Origin: Nymphaea colorata
Taxonomy: Eukaryota; Streptophyta; Magnoliopsida; Nymphaeales; Nymphaeaceae
Assembly (NCBI RefSeq): GCF_008831285.2
Contig: NC_045139.1
Coordinates: forward strand, 12,808,704 to 12,872,703
DNA: 64,000 bases
Reading direction: 5' to 3'
Shown here: in pieces, positions 45,163 to 57,870 of the stretch
Position numbering within the stretch: the stretch's first letter is position 1
Layout of the letters: each line of letters begins with the position of its first letter
The notes under the pieces: model-generated
Databases searched by the model: none
Seen by the model: the letters and a program-made list of their open reading frames with translations, nothing else
Told to the model about the DNA's origin: nothing
Position numbers and translations under genes: made by a program

Positions 45163-45837
45163 TTTTGTAAGTAATTGGTAGATTCCAGGCCACTAGTTCA
45201 GGGATAAAATCGGACCCCTCAAATATATCGATTGAAAAAACCCTTTCTGTTACAACCTAACAGTATAAATTAATATGATTTTTACAATGTTTCAATGAGA
45301 AACGTATAATAAGTTCATCAATTTTTTTTAGTTTAATAATGTTTTCTAGTAAACACAAAATGAACGTCTCTTATAATGTCAAAATTTTAATAGAACAAGC
45401 ACCAATATTCTTCATAAAGAAAACGTAAGGCATGTTTCATGTTAAATTAATTAGTTTGTTCTAATAAGAATTTAAGAGTATGTTCTACTAAGAAATTAAG
45501 GGTTCTGCTTTTTACCCGTAAACTATGTGGTACATATGTCACAGATCCTGATTTTGTCTTGTTTTGGGCAGTAGTGTTCCTGCTTTGCAGGTGCTCTTGA
45601 TAAGATTGTTCCAACGGTTGATGCTCTGCACCATGGTCAGAGACTCGCGAGGAATTGATTCAAAATCCAAGCTCCTATTTTTCATGTCGTATTAATAATA
45701 TTGGCCAATGTTTTTTATTAAAGCAAGAGTTCAAAGTCTTAAGCTAAAGAGGACCGTGGTTAGCTAACAGATCCACGGACGTGAGCAAGGTTCAGTATGA
45801 CTTGTGATTTCCTCTCTATGTGAATCTTCCGCTGCAC

Positions 45838-46085
45838 AGTTCCATCTGGTTCGAGGAGTAGGCTTGCTTCCATTTGACCCTATACATGTCCAAGGCCCAA
45901 CCACCCCATCTTCTTTGCTTGCATGCTTTAATCTTCATGACAAAGTTCAAGTTCAAAACAACCTTAAAGGGTCTGGCTTCCAACCTGCTAGCAGATATTA
46001 TCTTTGCTGCCTTCATGAGGAAACATCTTCACATTTGTTTTGGACATGTCCAATTATGCAAGAGTTTTTTAATGTAAATTGGCGG
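45838..46085 (+). pseudogene. L1-like LINE zinc-binding tail (copy 3)
   Basis: It encodes LLPFDPIHVQGPT, then RYYLCCLHEETSSHLFWTCP and MQEFFNVNW, the RT-associated zinc-binding domain of L1 ORF2. It mirrors 9262-9497 of the left arm, so it is a duplicated piece, not an independent insertion. It is cut off on both sides: a CT-rich stretch follows at 46085-46125 where the left arm keeps more LINE sequence. No RT core. Confidence 0.8.
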
Positions 46086-46212
46086 GCTCTCTCTTTTTTC
46101 TTCTCTCTTTAACTCTCTCTCTCTATGCAACCGGGTTGCATGGCATGTTATAGCCACATACTCAATTCGATTCCTGGAGGGTGTTATCTTGATGGTATTG
46201 AAGAATAATGTT

Positions 46213-46217
46213 GATCT
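46213..46217 (-). other. Empty insertion site of copia-1
   Basis: A single AGATC on the minus strand, flanked by sequence that in the left arm lies immediately before (…cataatg/ctcttaattt) and after (aacattatt-tctcaatacca) copia-1. Confidence 0.85.
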
Positions 46218-46440
46218 TCAAATTAAGAGTACCATTATGAGACTAAGTAGACCAGTTTTTGTAATTAGAAAAGTGAAATCATCTATAAAAAACAAGACTC
46301 AAAGAACGGAGCACAACACACAATCAAGCAACACTACTAAATTAATTGCGCTTAGTGGCGCAGCAATGTTGGAGCACCATTGCGAAAGGACCCTTTCGCA
46401 TGTGATATTCTTCCTCTAATTTGTGTTTTCCCTTTCCTAG

Positions 46441-46564
46441 AGATTGCTTTTGCAGAAAAGGCTCCACCCGATTCCAGCATCGCTTCTGTAGAGGCTCCAT
46501 TTGCTACAACATTGGTATGCCCATACCCAACCAAATCGACAATCTATTTCTAAAGTCACCACAG
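46441..46564 (+). other. Exon-like block, right copy
   Basis: Acceptor ccctttcctag, 124 bases, donor cacag|gtaatc. It is the partner of 3391-3515 with the same splice-like borders but one base less near gctccacccgattcc, so the reading shifts. One frame contains IASVEAPFATTLVCPYPTK before a stop, another NIGMPIPNQIDNLFLKSPQ. Product unknown. Confidence 0.35.
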
Positions 46565-46910
46565 GTAATCATCATCATCATCTTCTTCTTCTTATCCTCC
46601 TCCTCTCAGATTCTCCTTTCTTCTCTGCTTCCTCTTTTTCCCACATTTCCCCTCTCTTCCATTGCAATGTATATCTCAATGCAACAGAGAGGGGGATGAC
46701 AGTGACACAGTTGAGTTAAGTACATTAGTTTTATATTCTTTCTGTGCATTGAGTCTTCTTTCACTGCAACAAGAAGACAATTGACTGTTGAGAGATTACT
46801 GGAAAAAATATTCTGAACTGACCTCCTAATCTTTTGGACTTGACCTTAGACTTGGTCTTTCTTATTGATTTGGTGAAGCAACAACAACCACAGCACCATG
46901 GAGAGTTGTA

Positions 46911-47110
46911 TGTCATCTGGGGGTTTCAGAGCTCTATAGTGGTTGGTGATTGAACAGAAACCCTGTTCCTACATAAACATATAGACAATGTGACCTGCAC
47001 CATGAAGGCCAGCAGTCGTATGTCATCTGGGGGTTTCAGAGCTCTATAGTGCTTGGTGATTGAACAGAAACCCTGTTCCTACATAAACATATAGCCAATG
47101 TGACCTGAAG
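46911..47110. repeat. 110-bp tandem duplication
   Basis: The unit tgtcatctgggggtttcaga...aatgtgacctg occurs at 46911 and again at 47021, nearly identical. The left arm has no second copy, so it arose after the arms separated. Confidence 0.9.
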
Positions 47111-47691
47111 CTTATCTGAGCAATTATACAAAGTTCAAAAAGTAGGTGTACCACTGAAAGAGCAGGTGGACTTCATCAATTTTATCGATTCAATGCCGAA
47201 TTAATCACCCATAGGTCTATCATTCGTCCATGTAATTGTTAAGAGCATGTTATAATTTCAAGCTCTGAAGCATCTAATTTGTTTACTAGCTTAACTTTTC
47301 AGATGTTTGGATGCAGATTCAAGATCCTAGTATTCTTTGTTCAGATTAGGTTATGATAGAATGTGGAGTGTTTAATGCATTCCACCCTTAGCCTGAGTTC
47401 CTTTTACCTTTCTCAGTCTAGCAACTTTGTTTCTTTTTTCCTAAAAGAAAAGTTGTTTAAAAATTTGATATGTGAGCCATGGTTTATATTGATATTTAAC
47501 TTGTTTTCTAGAATTAAGTTCAAATTTTGGGTGCTTGTTGGAGTCCATATACATATGTTTGAGTAGAGATGAAATTGGGTTAAAGTACTGGTGTACAAAT
47601 TGCTTGTCTGGGAGAGCACTAGACATAAGTTTATTCAAGGGAAAAATGACCTGATCTAGATCTAATTTTGGTTCCTAAACTGGCGACTAGT

Positions 47692-50600
47692 TGTTCGCAC
47701 CCCTCTCCTTTTTTAAGGAGGTCGAAATGCGAGTCAGTAAAATTCTTTTAAAATTGAGATTTTGAGAAAATTTTCAAGAGAAAGGGATCCGCTCGTCGGT
47801 ACGAGGTCCAATCATTCCTGCCGCCTTTAACAGAGATAATTAGACCAATGACTAAGGATCATTTGGATCATATACGAGTTATTGATGCAAATCCTATGTG
47901 CTTGTGCATTGAGGTTTTGGATTCAAGAACCGAAATTCATTTTTGAATAAATGAATTTGAATATTGGGGGGGTCTTCAAATTGGTTTAAAACCTTTGTTT
48001 TCGATTTGAAATACATAATTCTTGAGGATTTTGAAGATTTGGAATTGAGTTCTTCGTTGTGAACTCTAGGTGATGATGATCATCTTATGATCAAAATTGA
48101 TTTTGAACTCTTCTTTTGTCAAATCATGTGATTTGTAGAATTCATTCTTTTGAAAGAACATAAGTTCCAAATCGCTAGAAAGCATGTTGTTTTTCAAACG
48201 CACTTTGGCCAAAAGATTATAAATGCATTGCTTGTGTTTTCTTTTAAAGTTAAGTGATGTTTACAAATTCTCATTGCAATATGACTTGGTCACTTTTTGC
48301 AACTCAAATTTGAATCACTTAACGTCTTGAGAATGTGCATGTGGTGCTATTGATTTTGAGTGAAGGTGAATGCATGAAACGGGAAGGGAAACTATATGGA
48401 ACATTCATTCTTCTCTCTCTCATAATCCCTCAAGATTCATTCATATGAAACATACATTTTTCACTCTCTCGTAATCTCTCAAAGTCCATATTGCACGTCA
48501 TACAATCTATGCATGAAGATTGATTAAAATGTAGGACTTTCTGTATATGTGCTTATTATATGATTAAGCACATGAATTAGAGATGTAGTCCATAAGCTTG
48601 AGGCTTGACATAAAATTATCAAAATGATGAAAATATGTAAATGATGTCAAGTTCAATCTTTGAAATGGATGGGAGACGTGGATGACATCCACTTTTGTCT
48701 CAAAATAGCTAAAAATCAGACCTTGTGTTGATTTAGATAGCTGAAAATTGTAGACATTGATTCCAATGAAGGACTTGTTTCTTAGATAGAAATAAGAAGT
48801 CTTTCAAATATATTCAAATTCCAGATTTGATAGTAATGAGATCGTCAACTCTTTTGGATGATTCTAAGATAGTTAGTATTTCAAATATGTAAACTTTGAC
48901 ATTCTTAAACCAATTCCTATGAAACATGGTCTGATTTCAACAACATACATACATCTTACGTATGAATTTGCTGAAATTAAGTAAAAATGAAATGAAAATG
49001 ATTCATAACCTTGCACTAGGAAAATCAATAAAAATGACCCATTTCCTTAAAAACCGGTTTGGAAACATGTTCCAACCTGATTTTAAGAGAGGAATGTAAT
49101 TTTTTACAAGAAATCAGATACATATATGTACATATATAACAATGTATACATATACGTACCTTACTTTTCAAAATGAAATTTTATCAAGGAACCGCATAAT
49201 TCATGAATCATGAGGATTCTTGGTGGGGTTCTTTCATGTAGGAAGATTGAAAACTTGTTTCACATCTCCCCTACTACCCTTGATCAATTAAATTGAAAGA
49301 CATAAACCAAAATGACTGTAAATAAGAAAGAAAATAAAACAATGCTCAAGCTTATTCATCCATCATTTCGCCATGCAAGGGTGGATCACATTCATAAGAA
49401 CGTATCTATCCCTTATAGGCATTTTCATCATACATGATGCAGCAAAATCACTCTCTCACCGTGGGATTCTCTCATGGTAGGGAGTTCAAAATGGTATTAT
49501 GTTGATTCCTTTGAAAGGGACGTGACCTTGGGGCCCATTTTAAAATTTGATATGTGGGTTCATATTTAAGAAAAACCGACATATGCTTGCATTATGCATT
49601 AGCATGTACATTGAAGCGTAGGTTTCCCTTAGCTGTACATCATTCCCAGCCATAAGCAAATGAAAATAAACCCTCCCACCAATTGCTGAAATTAAAATAA
49701 ATCAACAATAAGCTAAAGTAGAAGAGAAGTAAGTTAAAATCACCTACCTTGCGGTCGGTCTTGATGTTTGTCCTTCGTCTTCACTTGTTTTCTAAATCGA
49801 GCAATCCTAAACAAGAACTCAACCGTGGATTCAATCTTAGCAAAGCTAGAATAAGAAATAGCTTGCTTGCTGGAATTTGGAATGAAAAATGAGAGAGCTT
49901 CTCTCCACGAAAATCCTAAGTAAGGGTTCACTTAAGCACCCTAACTTAGCAAACTCGATAGAAAGAATGAAGAAGAAAATGAGAGAAAGGGGAGAAGAAA
50001 GCTTGGGCGAATCTTCTTGCTCCTCCTCGGCTTCTCTCTCCAAGCTCCTTGGCTGCAACACTTGATAGAATACTCCAAAAATTCTTCCTCCTCCTTGGTG
50101 GCCAATGGGAGGTTTATATAGAGGAGGAGGTGGGTTCAACCACCTTCTTAACTCACCTTGAGAACTTGCTTAAGACCTTGAGGTCTTGTGAAATGAGTTA
50201 AATAGGCTTTAAAGGCTCTAATTGATCATTTCTCAGCCCATTTCCACGAGCAAGGTGGGCTGGGCTAGGTTTGGTCAACATGGGTTCAGACCTAGGTGAC
50301 CAACTTGACCAAAATTTTAGACGAAAATGCCCTTGCATAGGGTTTTGCCCTTATTTTGTACTATTTATTTATTTTTTGTTTGAAATCAAGCTTGTAAGGT
50401 TAAAACCTAGTTACTAAGCTCCAAATGCCATTGAATTATGATAATTTAATTTAAATTTTAATAAAATTTGAAAATTTTATCAAATTTGGTTCGAAAAGGG
50501 TATTTTCGTTCAAAACTTGATTGAAAATGGATTTCAACTGAATCAAACTTTTACTTGAGAAATTCAATTTAAATTTGGTATTTGATTCATGAATTTGACA

Positions 50601-51443
50601 AATTCAAATGTTTATTTGCCTTTCATAAACCAATTTAGGCTTTTTAATCTCAATTTGACTGTAGAAGGGCAAAATTGTTCAAATTGATCAATTTCGACCA
50701 ATTAACCAAAGTCAAAGCTCATTTGTGAGTAGTTTGACTTTGTTTGAGGTAATTTGATAAACTTGGGTCAAGAAAGCTCTTAATTGAGCTAAATTGTACT
50801 TTGACTGAATTTAGTCAAAGTGGGTTTGGTTCGGTCAAAGTCTATTTTCGTCCATTAATTGGATCATGAGACAGACTTACGTTTTGACTGTGTTGAGTCC
50901 GTGCTGACCGAACCTAGCTGGAATTGGCACCACTTTTGGGTGCACCCGGGTCAAACCTACTTGGATTAAGTAGGTTAGGTGAATTTGACCAGTCTAGTAA
51001 TTGCTACCTTGAAAATGATTTTTTTTTTTAAGGAGGACCTGGTTAAAGAAGAGAGAGAGGCATAAATGTCTCTCTTTTCCTAGGTTTCTCCTTTATGTCT
51101 TCTTGAAAATGACTTTTCTTCAATATTTATTTATTTATTATTTTTTTAAATGGAGGGGGGCGTGGCCCCTGGGGGGCTCTTGACCACACGGGCTTGGTGG
51201 GGCCCACACGTGGGTCCCGTATTCTAGACTCAATTCTTGGGTCTAAGTCAAAATTTAAAATTTGCAATTGTATTTTGAACTCGTAATCCTGCATGGGGAT
51301 TCGTGTCCCGGGTTAAATTCACGATTTGAATCTAATTGTTCTTTAGATTCGAAATTGGCTTTGAAATTGCAAATTTTCACAATTCTTTTGTGAAATTTTC
51401 ATATTGCTTCAATTTTGATGTGGAAAAATTTAGGGTGTTAACA
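47692..51443 (-). mobile_element. 3.75-kb solo LTR, probably Ty3/gypsy type
   Basis: Flanked by CTAGT on both sides (47687-47691 and 51444-51448), with the unoccupied site (one CTAGT) preserved in the left arm near 2305-2330. On the minus strand it starts TGTTAACACCCTAAATTTTT and ends GGGGTGCGAACA, ends I associate with the large LTRs of plant Ty3-type elements. A TATA box (TATATAAA, minus, 50113-50120) precedes a leader-like stretch. No polyprotein motif and no second LTR are present, so it is read as a solo LTR in minus orientation. The exact borders are firm; the family assignment is less so. Confidence 0.85.
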
Positions 51444-52550
51444 CTAGTCATCTAGTCTCAGTCAGCCAACTAGTCCTTGGCTGTAAGTAGCACATGGCTT
51501 CACTGCTATTGTTTATGTAGTGATCACATGGAAGATTGAGCATGAAGGGTGCATTTATGAGCACTTCTGACACTCGAACTTACCATCAACACTCCAACAA
51601 CAACCTTCATTAGCCAAGCAGCAAAATAACCAGCAAAACCAAAGTTAACATTTGGCTTCATACAGAAGCAGGCTGTGTTCTTGAAGAGAGTTCACAAACT
51701 TGATAAATATTCAGTTGCTTGGTTGTATTATTTTGGCCTTTATAAGACTTTTTGGTGATGCCAAGTAGGTTCGATTCCATCTATTAAATTTTTTGGTCTT
51801 TTCCTCCTTTTCACATATGGCAACTTTTGTTCCATTTGTTTTCTTGAGTGAATAGGTTTGAGTTGGTCATATGCACTGTAAATTATACTGTTTAGCACCA
51901 TGTGCTTATGTATCTCATCTTTGGATTGACTATGGCTCTACTTTTAGCAGTTTCTGGTCTAAAATAGATCAACATTTGCTAAGCTTGGTTTGTCCCAGCT
52001 CTTGATCTCTCTTTGGATCATGAAACATGGAACCCATATTTCTCATACATGCACGGGATCAACTAATTTTCAGCAATCAAGGCTTTCTGTAGGATGTTTG
52101 AGAAATTCCAAAAAAGAGTATTCCAGGAAATTTTGCTGTAACATGCTTAAGTTGATGCAACTACAGTACAAACCTGATTGCTGCACTGATGCAGAAACTT
52201 TGGGCCTTGTTGATCTTAAAGATATTATGATTTGTCGGCTTTTGCCAAGAAGAAAAATAATAGAAATGGGATGGAGACCTCTGTACTCTTCACAACCTCT
52301 TTTACAATCCAAGGCCACAAACTAGCAATACTTTATATTCAAAAGATGCAACCCAACAAGAAGTGCGATACATGTGTACGAAAAACGCTTTATTGAAATT
52401 TTAACGATACTACAGTATTTCGAGGGAAAATGTGCAAAATAACCAGAAAGAGAAATGTTTCATATACATTGAATTCTTGAGAAGAAAGAACAGAACACCA
52501 CATGTGAGCTTCCTAAAATAGTTTGCCTGGTTTGGAAACTGTTGGAATGG

Positions 52551-53690
<1,140 letters not shown>

Positions 53691-53812
53691 AAGAGAGAGA
53701 GATGATTCACCAATGTATATGTTTCATAGGCTATATACATATATATATATATACAAGGAGGGAGAGATGATTCACCAATGTATATGTTTCATAGGCTATA
53801 TATGTATATATA

Positions 53813-55390
53813 TGAGGTAGAATGGCTATTTGCTGATAAGCTCCTACTTAAGGATATTGTAATGAACAACTTACCTTCCAACTTGCTTCAACCAATGAAT
53901 TTCAAGAATTTGCTGGAGCTACAAACTTTGGCTTAGGATATATTCTATCAAGCAGTGAAACAACAAGGAAAAAAATACTAGATGGACCAAAAAAAGATGT
54001 TCTATCAAATGTTGATGAAATGAAGAAAGCATGGACCTTTGTGGATGCACAATTTGTCTCATGTTTGGAAAGATATGATTAAGAGTGGATCCTACATAAA
54101 TTTATTGGTGAGCTGCCCAACAGGTGTCATATTCTGGAAAACCAATCATGCAAAAAAAGGTCCTAAAAATGCAGAATTTGTAATTAACTTTTTGTCTTTA
54201 GCTATAGAAGAAACTGAGGCAAAAAATGTCATACAAGTTGTTACACACAATGGAAGCAATTATAGAAAAGTGAAACATATTCTTGAAGGAAAAAGTCCAA
54301 AAGTTTTTGCTACATATTGTGTTGCGATTGAATTGACTTAATGCATGAAGACATTGATAGTTTAGAAGACGTGGCAACTATCATGCGCAAAGCAAGCAGA
54401 TTGTCAAGTTCATATATAATAAGAAACTAGCTTTAGTATAATGAGAACTTGTACAAAGGTAGAGGAGTTGAGGAGGTCTGGTGTGACTAGATTTGCCTTT
54501 CAATTTATTTGTTTGGATTCTTTCTTAAAACAAAAAAAGAGCCTTTGTTTTATGGTTGTCTCCAGTGAATGGAGACGTGTAGAAAACACTGTAAAGAATG
54601 ACGCAAAAGAACTTACAAGTCTCATTCAAAATGAAGATTTTTTGAAAAATGAAAAAGAAATAATCAGTCTTGTTGAACCATTAGTAAGAGTACTGAAGAT
54701 TATCTAAATCTTCTAAAATTAAAGATGGATGAAGAAGTTTAGGAAGGCTTGAACTTGGTAAAAAAAAAAAAAGAAACTTCTTGCTCATGAGGATTATGCA
54801 AAAATGGATCTTGAATTGATCAAACATCACAACAAAGATCCTACATTATCATATGTAAGTGTCTCACTTTTACCATCTACTTCAAATTTCTCATCCATGT
54901 AAGTGTCTCACTTTTGATAAATGTTTGATGATTAGTTAAATATTTCAATTACAAATTTACAATTGTATAATTTTGAATTTTTTTGGTTGTTAACTTTATC
55001 ATATGTAAGGCATTTGGTGGGAGATATTTGGATCTTTTGTTCCTATGGTTCAAATTGTAGCAATCAAAATTTTAAGTCAGCGATGTAGTAAACTAGCTTT
55101 TGAAAGAAATTGGAATGCATTTGAAGTTGCTAATAAGAAGAAGAGAAATAATCTTTTACAGTCTAGATTAACTGATGTGGCATTCATTAGAATGAATATG
55201 CCTTGCAAAGCATGACTGCAGAAATAAAAAAGATAAATGCAAATCCATCTATATTGACCATGTGAATTAATTTCCAGGAGAAGAAAATGCAGACGCTGGG
55301 TTGTCTTCTAATTTAGAAGAAGAATAAGATACTGAAGAGTATAGACGCAATAGAACAAATGAAAAATATGACTATTACTTCATGAGATGA
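53813..55390 (+). pseudogene. hAT-family transposase, middle to C-terminal part
   Basis: Segments in order: WLFADKLLLKDIVMNN-like start (about 53825); SSSETTRKK; SYINLLVSCPTGVIFWK and NVIQVVTHNGSNYRK (about 54085-54260), matching the DUF659-type core of plant hAT transposases ('N..VNCP.G..F', 'VVTDNGSN'); GVTRFAFQFICLDS and SEWRR (54480-54590), the following helical insertion; EPLVRVLKI (about 54680); and at 55010-55215 the dimerisation segment WEIFGSFVPMVQIVAIKIL, SQRCSKLAFERNWNAFE, KKKRNNLL. hAT transposases cut and paste elements with 8-bp target duplications. The catalytic Asp of 'VVTDNGS' is His here (VVTHNGS). Stops and frameshifts separate the segments; dead copy. Inverted partner of 1-410. 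Confidence 0.88.
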
Positions 55391-55549
55391 AGATTAAAGA
55401 TTTATATGTTCTTTTTTTTGTAGTAAATAATGACTTGAATTGTGTTGTAAAGCCAGGAGGGCTATAAACTTGATGTTACTTATGTATTTCTTTGAGTACT
55501 TGTGTTCATTTTTAATTTTTTTTTGTTAAGTACTTTCTTTATGTTTGTT

Positions 55550-55715
55550 ATTAGTTTCTCATTTATTTTATTTTTCTCTAATTTTTATGATTTTTGAAGA
55601 CTTTTTTAAAAATTTGCTATATTTTTTCCATTTTTTCATTTTTTTCAAGTTTGCGGTATTATACCCATGAAAAAGCCCACCAATTAAAACTCCAAAACAT
55701 TATTTATGACTGTGA
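55550..55715 (+). repeat. Dispersed AT-rich repeat, copy 2
   Basis: Similar in the same orientation to 43790-43945. It lies just beyond the end of the hAT remnant. Confidence 0.6.
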
Positions 55716-56639
55716 ATCAAACTCCATATGAAATGATAATGTCAGTATGAAATGAAAATGTCCTAAAGATTGAGAAACAAAATTAGGGAAATAGCATGTA
55801 TGCAAGCAAATGACGAACCAACCCTTACATGTTAAATAAATCCAACAAACAGAATTTCAAGGTAAATTCAAACCATGAAACAGAGAAAAAGCAAATACAA
55901 AATGGCCTTCATGTTAAAATCCATATTTTGTTAATTCCTATGCGGACAAAATTCGTATTATTTGCTACTGTCAAAACAGTCATATAGAATCAGCTTGTGC
56001 ATCAGAATTTCCTAGCCTTACCAGCCAAAAACCAAAAATTTTAATTGTCTTATTATAATATAATATATGGATGCCAACTAGACTGATTATGCTTAGTATT
56101 TGCAAAGTTATTGAAATACTCAGAATCAACCACATCAAATCAAAAGAAAAAATAGAGGCATCTCAAAAGTAAAAAAAGAAAAAGGCACTTTAAAGCCGTT
56201 GTAAGCATTCATTTATGAAGACCTTTTTAGAACAACATTGCCTCTTGACTCAAATAATTGACAACATTACCGTAGAGAAGTTAATGACAACAATAATTAT
56301 AATAAAACTAGTAAAATGTGAGAAACAAATGAACGCCACCACTATGAAATAAGGATCATTGGCATAAAATGAGTTACCTATGCTTCAACTTTTGAGAGTT
56401 ACTAACATGAGCACTAAATTAAAAGGATTTGATCATTTTAATTTGGACAATCTAATAATGTTAAAGAAGCCGACTCATCTGACAATGCGTATAATAGCAT
56501 TTATTAAAACATCCATACAAGGGAGCTCCCTTTGTTACGATAGAAAAATGCCACAAAAACGTATGTCACCAAGGATTTTACCATTGTTCTTATGAGGGTT
56601 AGGACTAGATTACCATGAACTTTGTTCAAGAATCATAGG
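55716..56639. other. Non-coding stretch
   Basis: AT-rich sequence; nothing recognised on either strand. Confidence 0.5.
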
Positions 56640-57870
56640 TTGCACGAGGCTCCACTTTCATGCTTCCCTCACATCCAATTCCAGGGTCAAAAAATCCATG
56701 GAATTTAAACAAGCAGGCAAAGATGCTAAAAAGATTTTGAACACCAGTAAAAAGCAGGAAAGAATAGAAGGAAACATTCTCCTTGCTATTTTTTTTTTAC
56801 TTTTGCAATAAAAGTGACAAATCTTGTTAGACTTCTGCTTAAGAATATAAAGCAAAGATTAGAGAAGCTTGACAAACACTAACAAAAATCATAATGGTGT
56901 AAATTCTACTTCCAAAACTCTTTCCCTTACCTTGGATAAGCAGTCATATAACAGGAGATTAAAAAAAAAATCACGAAGAAATGAACAATGAAAGCAGCAA
57001 CTGTTATTGACAATTTTCATAGGCATCTTGTACTTGATCAGTGTTTTATCTACCCCTTATCTGAAGCCAAAACATTGTCCACATATCTGGATGAAATTTG
57101 GAAAACAATGGGAATCAGCAATTGAAAAGGCAATAGTCACTTGTGGAAGACACTATGCAAAGTATTTAACATTATCAAACAAGTTTTTTGCAACCAAAGG
57201 AATGCCATTATTGTTGAAAATAATGTTCTGGCCTACATGGTAACAACATCTGTGGAGGTAAAGACACAAACAAAAAATAATAATGGCATTATTATCCCTT
57301 TGGCCTGGTATTACAAAAAAAGTCGTTTGAAATTTCTGTTGGTCTTCCCAATTTTGTCTGTTAAGTTTGAGGGAGGATTTGGAAAGGCAATAGTCACTTG
57401 CGGAAGACACTATGCAAAGTATTTAACATTATAAAACAAGATTTTCACAACCAAAGGAATGTCATTATTGTTGAAAATAATGTTGTGACCTACATGGTAA
57501 TGACACCTGTGGAGGTAAAGACACACACAAAAAATTGATATTGGCATTATTATCCTCAAGGAGGGTGATCGGCCAAGTATTACCAAAAAAATCATTTGAA
57601 ATTTCTATTGGTCTTCCCAATTTTGTCTGTTAAGTTTGAGGGAGGATGGAAATGGAAAGCTTTATGCATAATATCTGACATTGTCAAACAAAATCTTCCC
57701 AATATATGAAGGTTATTATTTTTTATAAAGATGATGTTGCAATCTATGAAGGATCCTAAATTCTCACGTATATCATATATATCATATTAGTATTCCCAGT
57801 TCAACAATATCATATTAGCATTGCCAATTCCACAAGGCTAGGAATTAGGATCCTAAATTTTCACTAGTTG
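56640..57870 (-). repeat. Inverted copy of the two-module repeat, re-amplified
   Basis: 56740-57005 pairs in reverse complement with 39860-40060, and 57040-57870 with D1 (37759-38455). Here module 2 occurs twice (aaggcaatagtcacttg at about 57127 and 57384), alternating with module-1 pieces (aatttctgttggtcttccc at about 57331, 57600). The end (57740-57870) again has ggatcctaaattctcac and a second ggatcctaaattttcac, as around 37715-37810. Confidence 0.8.

Larger units (their letters stand above)
42790..45790. other. AT-rich stretch without counterpart in the left arm
   Basis: No gene recognised. It holds a degenerate AATCC/AATCTG run (43190-43450), a GA-rich tract (about 43512-43572), a T-rich block that recurs at 55550 and two long (TA)n tracts. 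Confidence 0.5.
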
